Shown here: positions 33,861 to 42,813 of the stretch, in pieces
How the letters are laid out: each line of letters starts with the position of its first letter
Numbering within the stretch: position 1 is the first letter of the stretch
Assembly: GCA_037190805.1 (NCBI GenBank)
Contig: JBBCJR010000001.1
Location: forward strand, 1 to 64,000
From: JBBCJR01 sp037190805
GTDB taxonomy: Bacteria; Pseudomonadota; Alphaproteobacteria; Sphingomonadales; Sphingomonadaceae
Reading direction: 5' to 3'
Length of the DNA: 64,000 bases
Notes under the pieces: model-generated
Database searches by the model: none
Told to the model about the DNA's origin: nothing
The model's input: only the letters and a program-made list of their open reading frames with translations
Position numbers and translations under genes: made by a program

Positions 33861-36800
33861 ATGATCATGCTCATCAGAAAGCCGGCAGCCGGTCTTGCCC
33901 GGAAGCCGTTGCGCACGCTTCTTGCCACGTCATCGGCGATGGCCTTCGCAGCGCTGCTCTTCTCGCCCGCGCCCGCCTTCGCGTGTGGCCCGGCGGCGGC
34001 CGACGGCGTGACCGTGATCTGCACCGGCGACACCTTGAACCTCAATGGTAGCAATGGTTTCGGAACCGGCACCGAGACGGATGTCGTCGTGACGGTGCGG
34101 GCGAACGCCAGCGTGACCGGCGACGATGTCGGAATTGCCCTCGGCGCGGGTGCGCGCGTCACGACCGAGGCGGGCAGCCGTGTCGAAGGAGCAGAGGCCG
34201 GTATCAGCGTTTCGGGGGACGACGCGATCCTCGAAATCGGCGGTTCGGTGCTGTCGTCGGGCGTCGGCATTGCCACCGATGGCGCCGAGATCACGGTCGC
34301 GCAGGGCGGATCGGTAACGGTGGACAATCCCGCCGTCGATCCGGAAGAGGATGCGGTCTTCGCGGCGATCAATGCGCTCGGACATGCCAAGGTCACTGTC
34401 GCCGGCACGATCACTGCCAGCGGCGATCTGGTCCAGGGGCTGTTCTTGGAATCCGGGGGGGACGTCACCGTCACCTCCACGGGACGCATCGTCACCGATG
34501 GCGATTATGCCAGCGCGGTGGGGCTCGCGAATTTCTTGACCCCTGGCTTGACGAATAAGGTGCTCGTCAACGGGAATATTTCGACCAGCGGGGCGCACGC
34601 CTATGGGATCGATGCGCGCGAAGCTATTGATGAGGGCATTATCGGCGCCAACACGGCGGTGACGCTGGCGGGCACGCTCACGACCACCGGTAACGGCGCG
34701 CACGGCATTTTCACGAGCGTGTCCGAAGGCAGCGACAGCCCCGTCCTCGTCAGCGGTACGCTGCGCACCAGCGGGACGGCCGCCCACGGCGTTTTCGCCG
34801 GCCTTGCGAACGGCGGCGACAGCAGCATCACGGTCGCATCGGGCGGCGAGATCGAAGTAACCGGTCAGGACAGCCTGGGCATCGCGCTGAGCGCGTCGGG
34901 TGAGTTCCCGGGTCTGGGTACCGCCAACGTCATCGTCGAGGCCGGGGCGCGCGTGTTCTCTGAAAACGGCGTGGTCATCGGTGAAGTCGACGATCCGGAG
35001 GTGCCGGTGAATCCGGCCGTGAGCCGGGTCAACACGCATGTGACGATTGCCGGCGAGGTGGCGCGGTCGCAAACCTCCGACAAGGCGATCGATCTGGGAG
35101 CCGGCGACGATCGCATCACCCTCCTTCCCACCTATGCGATCACCGGGTTCGTGGATGGCGGCGCGGGCTTCGACACCTTCGTGCTCGACGGTGCGGAAGG
35201 CACGAACGGCACGATCGAGATCGTGGTGGGCAACACCGCGCGCGCCAGCAATTTTGAAGATATCCGCAAGACGGGTGCGGGCACGTGGACCATCGTCGGC
35301 GATGCGTTCGGAGGCCCGTCTCTGCCGACGGGCACGATCGAGGCCGGCACCCTCGTGGTGAACGGCTCGGTGCCCGGCCTGGATCTCGTCGTCCGGCCGG
35401 GTGCCACGCTGCGCGGCATGGGCGCAGTGCGGGATGTGTCGGTGCAGGGCGGAACCCTTGCGACGGGTGACGCCATCTCGAATTTCTTCACTGGAGATCT
35501 TGCGCTGGACGCCGCCTCGACGCTGGTCATGCGGGTCAACGATCAGGGCTTGAGCGACAGGCTGGTCGTCAACGGCACGATTTCATTGGGGGGCGCCACC
35601 CTTGACGTGCGCGAAACCGGGGGCGGCTTCGCTGGCGCCAATCCCTTTGTCTATACGATCATCGAGAATGATGGGGACAGCGCCGTCAACGGCCAATTCG
35701 GCAGAATCGTCAACACGCTCGCCTTTCTCACGCCGACGGTGGACTATGCGGCCGCCGGCGGGAATTTCGTCCAGCTCACCCTCACGCCCAACAATGTCGG
35801 GCCTGGGCCGGGGCCAAATCCCGAACCGGAGCCTGAGCCTGAGCCCGAGCCTGGTCCGTTGTTCCCAACCGTGGCTGCCACCCTCAACCAGACGGCTGCT
35901 GCCCTTGCCCTCGACAGGCTCGATCAGGACGGGGACGCGGATGCGGCGCTCGCTTATAACCAGATTCTATTCATGACGGCGCCAGAAGCGCGCCAGACGT
36001 TCGATCTGGTGTCGGGCGAAGCCTATGCGGCGTTGCAATATGCGCTCACCGATGTTGCCGACCTTTTCTCTCGCAATCTCCAGCGCCGGGGCGCGCTGGC
36101 AGGAACCGGCGCGGCGGGCGGCGTTCCGTTGTGGCTCGGCGTTCTCGGGCAGAGCAACAAGCGTGATGGCGACGGCAACGCCGCGGCCCTCGATACCCGC
36201 AGCTATGGCGTTGCGGGCGGCGTCGATCTGGTGAATGCCGCGATCGGCGGCGATGGCAGCGTCCGCCTTGGCCTGGCTGCCGGATATCTGCGAAGCGACG
36301 CCGATGTTCGCGGGCGGCTGTCAAATGCCGATGTCGACAGCACGTTGCTGGGCGCCTGGCTCAACCTCGCCTCCGGTCGTTTCCAGCTCGGGGCTGCGTT
36401 CAGCATGGGATGGCATGGCATCGAAACCGATCGGCGGATCGTTTCCGGTCCGATCGACCGGCGCGCCAGCAGCGAGCGTGACGCCCGCACCATCGGCTTC
36501 TCGGGCCAGATCCGATACGACTTCGGGGCGAGCGCGTTCCGTCTGTCGCCCCTTGCCACGCTGGACGTTGCCAATGTGAAAATCGACGCGGCGCAAGAAT
36601 CCGGCGCGGGGGCGCTCGATCTTTCGCTGGGCCGTGAAAACTACACCGCTGCGCGCGTTGGAGGAGGGCTGGAGGCCGGCTATGCCAGCGCGGGTTTCGA
36701 AGCATCCGTTCGCGTGCTGCACGAATGGGAGATTGGCGAGCAGCGGGCCGAACAGCGCGCCATGCTCGCCGGCAGCCCTCGTGGATTTACGGCACTGGGT

Positions 36801-36950
36801 GCGTTGCGGCGTGACGCCATCGTCGCCGTTGGCGCGGGGATCGGATTCAATATTTCGCCAAGCATGCGTGTTTCCGCCAGCTATGATGCCAGCCTCAACA
36901 AGGATGAACGCCGTCACCGTGGCGGCGTTGGTTTGAGCATGCGCTTTTAA
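33861..36950 (+). CDS. Autotransporter (type Va) with repetitive passenger
   Basis: 1,029 residues from ATG 33861 (AAGGGGA upstream). A long signal peptide (about residues 1-40) precedes a passenger of some 600 residues rich in short Gly/Val/Thr beta-helix turns with recurring GxxAHGIF- and SGTLxTSG-type motifs. A PEPEPEPEPEPEPGP linker lies near residue 655, followed by an autotransporter barrel from about residue 750 to the terminal SMRF. No catalytic or RGD motif was recognised in the passenger. It probably acts as an adhesin or surface scaffold. The C-terminal remnant of a related gene lies just upstream. Confidence 0.88.
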   Translation: MIMLIRKPAAGLARKPLRTLLATSSAMAFAALLFSPAPAFACGPAAADGVTVICTGDTLNLNGSNGFGTGTETDVVVTVRANASVTGDDVGIALGAGARVTTEAGSRVEGAEAGISVSGDDAILEIGGSVLSSGVGIATDGAEITVAQGGSVTVDNPAVDPEEDAVFAAINALGHAKVTVAGTITASGDLVQGLFLESGGDVTVTSTGRIVTDGDYASAVGLANFLTPGLTNKVLVNGNISTSGAHAYGIDAREAIDEGIIGANTAVTLAGTLTTTGNGAHGIFTSVSEGSDSPVLVSGTLRTSGTAAHGVFAGLANGGDSSITVASGGEIEVTGQDSLGIALSASGEFPGLGTANVIVEAGARVFSENGVVIGEVDDPEVPVNPAVSRVNTHVTIAGEVARSQTSDKAIDLGAGDDRITLLPTYAITGFVDGGAGFDTFVLDGAEGTNGTIEIVVGNTARASNFEDIRKTGAGTWTIVGDAFGGPSLPTGTIEAGTLVVNGSVPGLDLVVRPGATLRGMGAVRDVSVQGGTLATGDAISNFFTGDLALDAASTLVMRVNDQGLSDRLVVNGTISLGGATLDVRETGGGFAGANPFVYTIIENDGDSAVNGQFGRIVNTLAFLTPTVDYAAAGGNFVQLTLTPNNVGPGPGPNPEPEPEPEPEPGPLFPTVAATLNQTAAALALDRLDQDGDADAALAYNQILFMTAPEARQTFDLVSGEAYAALQYALTDVADLFSRNLQRRGALAGTGAAGGVPLWLGVLGQSNKRDGDGNAAALDTRSYGVAGGVDLVNAAIGGDGSVRLGLAAGYLRSDADVRGRLSNADVDSTLLGAWLNLASGRFQLGAAFSMGWHGIETDRRIVSGPIDRRASSERDARTIGFSGQIRYDFGASAFRLSPLATLDVANVKIDAAQESGAGALDLSLGRENYTAARVGGGLEAGYASAGFEASVRVLHEWEIGEQRAEQRAMLAGSPRGFTALGALRRDAIVAVGAGIGFNISPSMRVSASYDASLNKDERRHRGGVGLSMRF

Positions 36951-36967
36951 ACCGCGCAGGCTTGAGG

Positions 36968-37001
36968 TTTGGGTCTCGCCCCCACCCCAGCGGGACCCAA
37001 A
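36968..37001 (+). terminator. Hairpin after the autotransporter gene
   Basis: TTTGGGTCTCGC (36968-36979) pairs with GCGGGACCCAAA (36990-37001), 11 of 12 positions, around a 10-base loop. It begins 17 bases after the stop and is followed by ATCCTTAAA. It is a plausible terminator. Confidence 0.6.
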
Positions 37002-37210
37002 TCCTTAAACCACAAGAAAGCGGCCGCCGAAACCAGAATACCCACGCAAGATTGACGGAAATCTCTGATTTATTTTGGATTTCCTCCTGGCCGAAAAGGG
37101 GAGCCCGCTCAGGACTGCGCTGCGCACCCATGGCCTGGAGATGAGGAGGGGTCTTACGTCCGTGGGCCGCTCTTCTGCGGCGGGCCGGGCGATCCAATGA
37201 CGCTTTCGGT

Positions 37211-37225
37211 ATCGAATGGTTCGAT
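37211..37225. promoter_or_regulatory. Palindrome upstream of the TonB receptor gene
   Basis: ATCGAA-TGG-TTCGAT is a perfect inverted repeat 63 bases before the receptor start. It could bind the response regulator encoded downstream (41995-42645) or another repressor. Symmetry is the only evidence. Confidence 0.35.
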
Positions 37226-37288
37226 TTGCCATTGACGGGCAGAGAAACATTCCGAAGGGGTCGTGGGCGTTCAGGGGGACATTTCTCG

Positions 37289-39781
37289 ATGAGAATCGCT
37301 ATTCGGCTGAATTGCCGGATCACGGCTCTATTGCTGAATTTTGGGACGGCTCTGGCGTGCGCTTCGTTTGTCGACGTCCGGGCGGCCGCGGCGGATGGCG
37401 ACCTGTCTGCCGCGGACATTCTGGTCACCGCACGCAAGCAGGTGGAGCCTGAATCCTCGCTGTCGCTGCCGATCCATGCGGTGCCCGGGGATGTTTTGGC
37501 CGGACAGGTGATCGAGAGCTGGAGCGACCTTGCAGATCATGTACCGGGACTGACGGTCAGCCCGTCGCTGCGCGGCACGCCGATGCCGGCCATTCGCGGG
37601 GTCGGGTTCAACAACCCCGCGCTATCGGCGACGTCCCCCGTCGCCGTCTATGTCGACGAAGGCGGCTATCCCTTTCCGGCCATGAATGGCGGACCGATGC
37701 TCGACCTGGAGCGAGTGGAGGTCTTGAAGGGGCCGCAGGGCACCCTGTTCGGCCGTAACGCCACCGGCGGGTTGATCAACTACGTGACGCGAAAGCCGGG
37801 GGACGAAAGCGCGGGTTATGTCCGCCTGAGCACGGGCGCATGGCGACATGGCGGATTGGAGGCGGCGGCGACCGTGCCAGCAGGGGATCGGCTCAGCTTT
37901 CGGGCGGCGGGCCTGATCGATCGCACCGCCAAGGGCTGGCAACAGCGCCCTGCCGGTTCGGAACGCTTGGGGCGGGACCGCAAGGCAGCCGTGCGTCTTT
38001 CGATGCAGTGGCGATATTCGGACGACGGCATGCTCAATGCGTCGTTCAATTGGTGGCGCGATCGATCCGACACCCAGGCACCGCAATCAATCGGCCTTTA
38101 TCCGCAAGGATTGATCGCGCAGGGCGTGCCGCCGGCGGACTGGGCCGCGTTCGGTGCCGCCATCGGCCTGCCGCCTTCATTCTTTACACAGGGCTTTGAT
38201 CCGCGCGCGGCGCGTCATGCCAACTGGGTGGGAGAACAAGTGCCCTGGGGTGGCACCAGCTTCACGCCGGCGCCGCTTGAGCTGCGCCGGAACAACAACC
38301 TCCATTCCGTCCTGCTTCGCGCCGACCAGGCGCTGGGTTCCGGTACGACGCTGACGGCGCTCGCCAACTATGCGCGGCTAAAGCGCCGGGAAGTGAACGA
38401 TGCGTCCGGCTGGAGCATAGAGAATTCGCTGCTGCGTTCGACGGGCCGCGCCGAAAGCTTTTCGCAGGAAGTCAGGCTGACGGGCGACCTCGCGGGCCTG
38501 CCATGGCTGGTCGGCGCCTCTCATGCCCGCGACACGGTGCGCGACATCGATGACGCCTGGGTCGGAACCAGCTCCGTGCTGCAGTTGCTGCGCGCTCAGG
38601 TCAGCGGCCTCGCCGCATTGGGGGGCGCCGATGCGGCCAAGCAGGCGGAAATCTTCTACGGCGCGCGCGCGGCGCGGAACCGCATGGCCCAGGCCACGCG
38701 CAGCACCGCGCTGTTCGGGGAAGCGGATTTTTCCATCGGTCCCGAACTCACCGTGACAACGGGCCTGCGCTTCAGCCGGGACCGGACGCGCTTTACCGGC
38801 TGCTCCGCCGATCTCGGCGATGGCAATCTCGCCGCCTTGCTCAATCCCTTCTACAATGCGATCGGCATCCCTGCGGCGCTTGCTCCCGGTGATTGCGTGA
38901 CCTTTCTTGGCGACCTCGCCGGGCCGCTGCTGTCCGAAGGGGCCGTGCCTTTTCCCGCCCAGGGTTTGGTTCGCGACCGGCTGGCCGAGAACAGCCTGAC
39001 CGGCCGGATGGCGCTGCGCTGGACGCCGGCGGAGGGTCGGATGTTCTACCTGTCGGTCGCGCGGGGTTCAAAGGCGGGCAGTTTTCCCAACATCGAGGCC
39101 AATCTCGCTTCGCAATACGCACCGGCCAAGCAGGAACGGCTGGTCGCGGTCGAAGGTGGCGCCAAATTGCGCTGGGGTGACTGGCTCTCGCTGTCGCCCA
39201 GCCTGTTCTATTATGACTACCGCGACAAACAGGTGTTCGGCGCGGTCGAGGATATATTGTTCTCGACGTTGAGCCGGATCGTGAACGTGCCGCGCAGCCA
39301 TGCCTATGGGGCGGACATGCTGGCGCGGGCGGCGTTGCCCGGCGGGTGGCGGGCCGACATCGCGGCCGCCTGGATGAAGACGCGGGTGGACGACTATGTC
39401 GGTTACGACGAATTCGGCACGCTGCGGTCTTTTGAAGGCGCGATCTTTCCTTACGCGCCGGACCTCGAATTGACGGCGACGCTCGGTCGACATTTTTCCC
39501 TGCCCGGCGGCAGTGACGGCGACGTCGCGGTGACGTGGCGCCATGCCAGCGTGTCGTGGGCGGATATGCTGCGCGACCCGCGGTTCCGCATCGGCGGTTA
39601 TGATCAACTCGACCTTGGCCTGACGTTGCGGTTGGCGCGTCCGGAGATGACGGTGCGTCTGAACGTTCAGAACCTGACCAACCAGTATCGCTGGACCAAT
39701 GCCTATCTGGTCAATGACAGCGTGACCCGCTACGCGGCCCGCCCCCGGAGCTGGACGCTCTCTCTCGTGCGGGATTGGTAA
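37289..39781 (+). CDS. TonB-dependent receptor
   Basis: 830 residues. The start is the ATG at 37289 after CAGGGGGAC; an in-frame ATG 63 bases earlier is poor. After the signal peptide come SAADILVTARKQVEPESSLS (TonB box), a plug with PAIRGVGFNNPALSATSPVA and RVEVLKGPQGTLFGRNATGG, and a barrel closing with RPRSWTLSLVRDW, which ends in a typical terminal Trp. It is followed within a few bases by a histidine kinase and a response regulator, an uncommon receptor/two-component arrangement. The ligand is unknown. Confidence 0.9.
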   Translation: MRIAIRLNCRITALLLNFGTALACASFVDVRAAAADGDLSAADILVTARKQVEPESSLSLPIHAVPGDVLAGQVIESWSDLADHVPGLTVSPSLRGTPMPAIRGVGFNNPALSATSPVAVYVDEGGYPFPAMNGGPMLDLERVEVLKGPQGTLFGRNATGGLINYVTRKPGDESAGYVRLSTGAWRHGGLEAAATVPAGDRLSFRAAGLIDRTAKGWQQRPAGSERLGRDRKAAVRLSMQWRYSDDGMLNASFNWWRDRSDTQAPQSIGLYPQGLIAQGVPPADWAAFGAAIGLPPSFFTQGFDPRAARHANWVGEQVPWGGTSFTPAPLELRRNNNLHSVLLRADQALGSGTTLTALANYARLKRREVNDASGWSIENSLLRSTGRAESFSQEVRLTGDLAGLPWLVGASHARDTVRDIDDAWVGTSSVLQLLRAQVSGLAALGGADAAKQAEIFYGARAARNRMAQATRSTALFGEADFSIGPELTVTTGLRFSRDRTRFTGCSADLGDGNLAALLNPFYNAIGIPAALAPGDCVTFLGDLAGPLLSEGAVPFPAQGLVRDRLAENSLTGRMALRWTPAEGRMFYLSVARGSKAGSFPNIEANLASQYAPAKQERLVAVEGGAKLRWGDWLSLSPSLFYYDYRDKQVFGAVEDILFSTLSRIVNVPRSHAYGADMLARAALPGGWRADIAAAWMKTRVDDYVGYDEFGTLRSFEGAIFPYAPDLELTATLGRHFSLPGGSDGDVAVTWRHASVSWADMLRDPRFRIGGYDQLDLGLTLRLARPEMTVRLNVQNLTNQYRWTNAYLVNDSVTRYAARPRSWTLSLVRDW

Positions 39782-39786
39782 CCCGC

Positions 39787-41949
39787 ATGGCCCAGAGCAT
39801 GTCGGGTCGGGCCGGCGTGGCGGGCCTGCTGCATGGTCGTCCCTCGACCAGTTTCGCGCTCGCGGCGCTCGTCATGCTGGTGATCGCTCTAGCGGCTCTG
39901 GTCTTGCTGGCCTTCGTACCGAGGGCGGACTTTTCCTTCACGCAGAGCGCCGACGGCCAGCAGGTGGTGCTGGAGGGCAAATCCTTCGGTGTTTTCGATA
40001 CGGTGGTCCTTGCCGATGCGCAGGGCGCGAACAGGCTCGCCATGCCGGCCGGCCAGCTTGCGGATTATTGGGAACCACGCGGCGATCAGGCTGAGCGGCT
40101 CCGCTTCTATGCCGATCGCGACCGGCTGGCTCGGATGATCTCACACCCCGGTACCGTCATGCGATTGCCCGACGGCTCTGTCCGTCCGGTCAGCGCGACC
40201 AGCGGCCTTCGTATGCCATCGCCGGACGTGTTGGTGATCGGTCTCTCCAGTCTTGCCGGCGCGCTCATCGGCCTCTGGTTGCTCAGCATCCGCCCGGCTG
40301 AAGAGGCGGCGCGCTCGTTCGCGGTCTGCGGGGTTCTGTTCTGTCTCAACACGGTGATCATGGCCGGCATCCTGACTGTCAATCCAGCAGTGCCCGGCAG
40401 GTCGGTCGCGTGGCTTCTGCAAGCCAATTATCTGGTCGGACCGCTGATCGCGCTGGCGCTGATCGATCTGTTTGGCCGCTATCCCCTGCCGCTGGTGCCG
40501 CGATCATGGCTGCGGCTGCTGTGGGCGGTGGTGCCGGCGGTCTGTCTGGGGCTGTGGTTGGTAGGCGTCGATCACCTCTATACCTGGTATGATGGACTGG
40601 TAGGGGTGTTGGTGCTGGTCATCATCGCGCTTGTCGGCTGGCAGGTCCGGGCAAGCCGTGACCGGCCGGACATCATGGCCGCTTTCCGGTGGATCGGCAG
40701 CACCTTGCTCTTTGCGACCGTCTGCTTCTTTTTTCTCTCTTTCCTGCCCCAGCTAGCGGGTCAGCCGGTCCGTAGCGCGGTGGCGATCGTCATTCCGATC
40801 TTCACCTTGTTCTTCCTCTCGCTGGGGATCGCGGTTACGCGATACCGATTGTTCGACCTGGGCAACTGGTCGACGCAGATCGTGCGGACCGCCCTGATCC
40901 TGACGGTCGTCCTGGTGCTGGACCTCACCGTCGCGATTTTCGTGGGATCGACCTGGACCCTGTCCTTCGCGCTGTTCCTGGTCGCGTTGATCTGGATTCC
41001 GTTGCGGGAATATGCGCTGCGGCGCGGTGAGCGGGCGCGGGGCAACGAGAATATCGTGCTGCTGCGCCACGCCAACCGGGTCGCCTTTTCACGGACGGGG
41101 GGCGATCAGGATGCCGCGTGGAGTTCTTTCCTGCAGGCGCAGTTCGCCCCGCTGACGGCGGCACCCGCGGCGTGTGAAACGGTGACCATCGATGACAGCG
41201 GGAAAAGCATGCTGGTTCCGTCGCCATTGGGTCACGGCGGTGTGATGCTGTCTTTCGCGGGCAAGGGGACGCGTCTGTTCAATCGCGCCGACGCCGCCAT
41301 GGCCGAAGCCATGGTCAGCCTTGTCCGCGAAATCGCGCAGGCGCGCGATGCCTATGACCGGGGTGCGGAAACAGAACGACGGCGCATCGCCCGCGATCTG
41401 CATGACGATGTCGGCGCGCGGCTGATGACCAGCCTCTATCAGGGCGAGGTTGGCGCGATGCAGACGGAAGTGCGGCAGGCGATGAGCGAGATGCGGATGG
41501 TCATCGACGGCCTGTCCGGTCAGCGCCGCTCGCTGGAGGACAGCCTGGCGGATTTGCGCCATGAGACGGTGAGCAGGCTCCGCCTGGCGGGGATCGGCGC
41601 CAACTGGCCACTTCCCGACCTGCCCGATGCGCCGCTGTCCATCGACCATGGTCCCAACCGCGCGCTGCATTCCGTCGTGCGGGAGCTTGTCAGCAACATC
41701 ATCCGTCATTCAGGCGCGACGCAGGTGCAAGTCGATGTGACCGTTCATGATCGGTCGTTGCATTTACGGGTTCGCGACAATGGCAAGGGACTGGCCTCCG
41801 AGGGGCTACCGGTCCGCGGCAACGGTTTCGCGAACATGACCAAGCGCCTGACCGATATCGGCGGCCAGCTGACGTCAGAGCCGGTGGATCAGGGCTGTTG
41901 TTTCCTTGTCGTCATTCCGCCCGTCTCCCCAGAACTGGGCATGGCCTGA
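39787..41949 (+). CDS. Multi-pass sensor histidine kinase (NarX/HisKA_3 class)
   Basis: About 720 residues. The start may be the ATG at 39787 or a slightly earlier TTG that overlaps the receptor's stop. A first membrane helix (residues about 25-45) precedes a roughly 100-residue periplasmic loop and then about seven further helices (residues 135-400). The kinase core begins with ETERRRIARDLHDDVGARL, the HisKA_3 H-box with the phosphorylated His near 539, and ends with a HATPase (ELVSNIIRHSGATQVQVDV, DNGKGL, NGFANMTKRL). It partners the NarL-type regulator downstream. The seven-helix sensor resembles 7TM-type input modules. Confidence 0.85.
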   Translation: MAQSMSGRAGVAGLLHGRPSTSFALAALVMLVIALAALVLLAFVPRADFSFTQSADGQQVVLEGKSFGVFDTVVLADAQGANRLAMPAGQLADYWEPRGDQAERLRFYADRDRLARMISHPGTVMRLPDGSVRPVSATSGLRMPSPDVLVIGLSSLAGALIGLWLLSIRPAEEAARSFAVCGVLFCLNTVIMAGILTVNPAVPGRSVAWLLQANYLVGPLIALALIDLFGRYPLPLVPRSWLRLLWAVVPAVCLGLWLVGVDHLYTWYDGLVGVLVLVIIALVGWQVRASRDRPDIMAAFRWIGSTLLFATVCFFFLSFLPQLAGQPVRSAVAIVIPIFTLFFLSLGIAVTRYRLFDLGNWSTQIVRTALILTVVLVLDLTVAIFVGSTWTLSFALFLVALIWIPLREYALRRGERARGNENIVLLRHANRVAFSRTGGDQDAAWSSFLQAQFAPLTAAPAACETVTIDDSGKSMLVPSPLGHGGVMLSFAGKGTRLFNRADAAMAEAMVSLVREIAQARDAYDRGAETERRRIARDLHDDVGARLMTSLYQGEVGAMQTEVRQAMSEMRMVIDGLSGQRRSLEDSLADLRHETVSRLRLAGIGANWPLPDLPDAPLSIDHGPNRALHSVVRELVSNIIRHSGATQVQVDVTVHDRSLHLRVRDNGKGLASEGLPVRGNGFANMTKRLTDIGGQLTSEPVDQGCCFLVVIPPVSPELGMA

Positions 41950-41994
41950 TCGCACCGCACGCGCGATCTCAAGGTGAGGGGAGAGAACGCCATC

Positions 41995-42645
41995 GTGACC
42001 GAACAGCAACTCCTGGTGGTCGAGGATATCGCGGGCCTGCGCGCTTCGCTGATGGCGGTCGCCAGCGATGTGTTCGGCGTGGCCGATCCGGCTGGTGTGG
42101 GTACGCTGGCGGAGGCACGAGCCTGGTTCGCCGCGTCCAGACGGATTGATCTGCCGCTGATCGCATTGGTCGATCTGGGGCTACCCGACGGCTCCGGAGA
42201 CGAATTCATCACCGAGCTTGCGGCTGACACCAATGCTTTGGCTATCGTCACCACCATTTTCGAGGATGACGGCAACGTCACCCGTGCGCTGGGCGCGGGG
42301 GCGCGGGGCTATCTGCTCAAAAGCGAGAATCTCGACGTGATCGCCGACCGCCTGCGCGGCTTGGCGCGGGGCGAAGTGGCGCTTTCTCCCGCCATTGCGC
42401 GGCGCTTGCTGACGCGCTTTCGCGAAGTGGAGCCGCAGAGCTTGCCCGGCCAGGTGCCGCTCACCCCCCGCGAGATGGACGTGCTGCGGATCATCGGCCG
42501 CGGCCTCACCATGGCGGAGACTGCCGAGGTGCTGAAGATCGGCATCAACACGGTCGGCTCGCACGTCAAGAACATCTACCGCAAGCTCAACATCGCCTCG
42601 CGTGCCGAGGCTGCCATCGAGGCAGCACGACGCGGCCTCGTCTGA
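41995..42645 (+). CDS. NarL/LuxR-type response regulator
   Basis: 216 residues from GTG 41995 (GGGGAGAG upstream); an earlier GTG at 41974 is possible. The receiver domain has VVEDIAGLRASL, the phospho-acceptor Asp in ALVDLGLPDGSG near residue 60 and Lys in YLLKSEN. The C-terminal LuxR helix-turn-helix is LTPREMDVLRIIGRGLTMAE followed by TAEVLKIGINTVGSHVKNIY. It lies 45 bases after the kinase gene and is its likely partner. Targets may include the upstream TonB receptor gene. Confidence 0.88.
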   Translation: MTEQQLLVVEDIAGLRASLMAVASDVFGVADPAGVGTLAEARAWFAASRRIDLPLIALVDLGLPDGSGDEFITELAADTNALAIVTTIFEDDGNVTRALGAGARGYLLKSENLDVIADRLRGLARGEVALSPAIARRLLTRFREVEPQSLPGQVPLTPREMDVLRIIGRGLTMAETAEVLKIGINTVGSHVKNIYRKLNIASRAEAAIEAARRGLV

Positions 42646-42771
42646 CCTCGAGGCTGCGTCGACGAAAAGATTCGCCACCAACCTTCGCGCGTCAGGCCGA
42701 ATCGACAATCAAATAAGGATAGCCTTGGCTGGCGCCCGCTTGGCGCATGGCCGTCAGTGTGTGGAGTGCAC

Positions 42772-42804
42772 AGCCGGGCGTCCCTCATCGGGAAACGCCC
42801 GGCT
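42772..42804 (-). terminator. Hairpin downstream of the secreted cargo gene
   Basis: AGCCGGGCGT (42772-42781) and ACGCCCGGCT (42795-42804) form a perfect 10-base stem, with CCC/GGG able to extend it inside the loop. It lies 10 bases after the minus-strand stop at 42814, in the gap between converging genes. Confidence 0.6.
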
Positions 42805-42813
42805 CATCGTTGA

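Larger units (their letters stand above)
36951..37288. other. Gap between autotransporter and TonB receptor
   Basis: No gene is supported. It contains the hairpin at 36968-37001 close to the autotransporter's stop and the palindrome at 37211-37225 upstream of the receptor; in between I see nothing recognisable. Confidence 0.5.

Noticed and set aside
35815..35865. GAGCCT-type repeats in the autotransporter gene
   Set aside because: They encode the Pro-Glu linker before the barrel, a common autotransporter feature.
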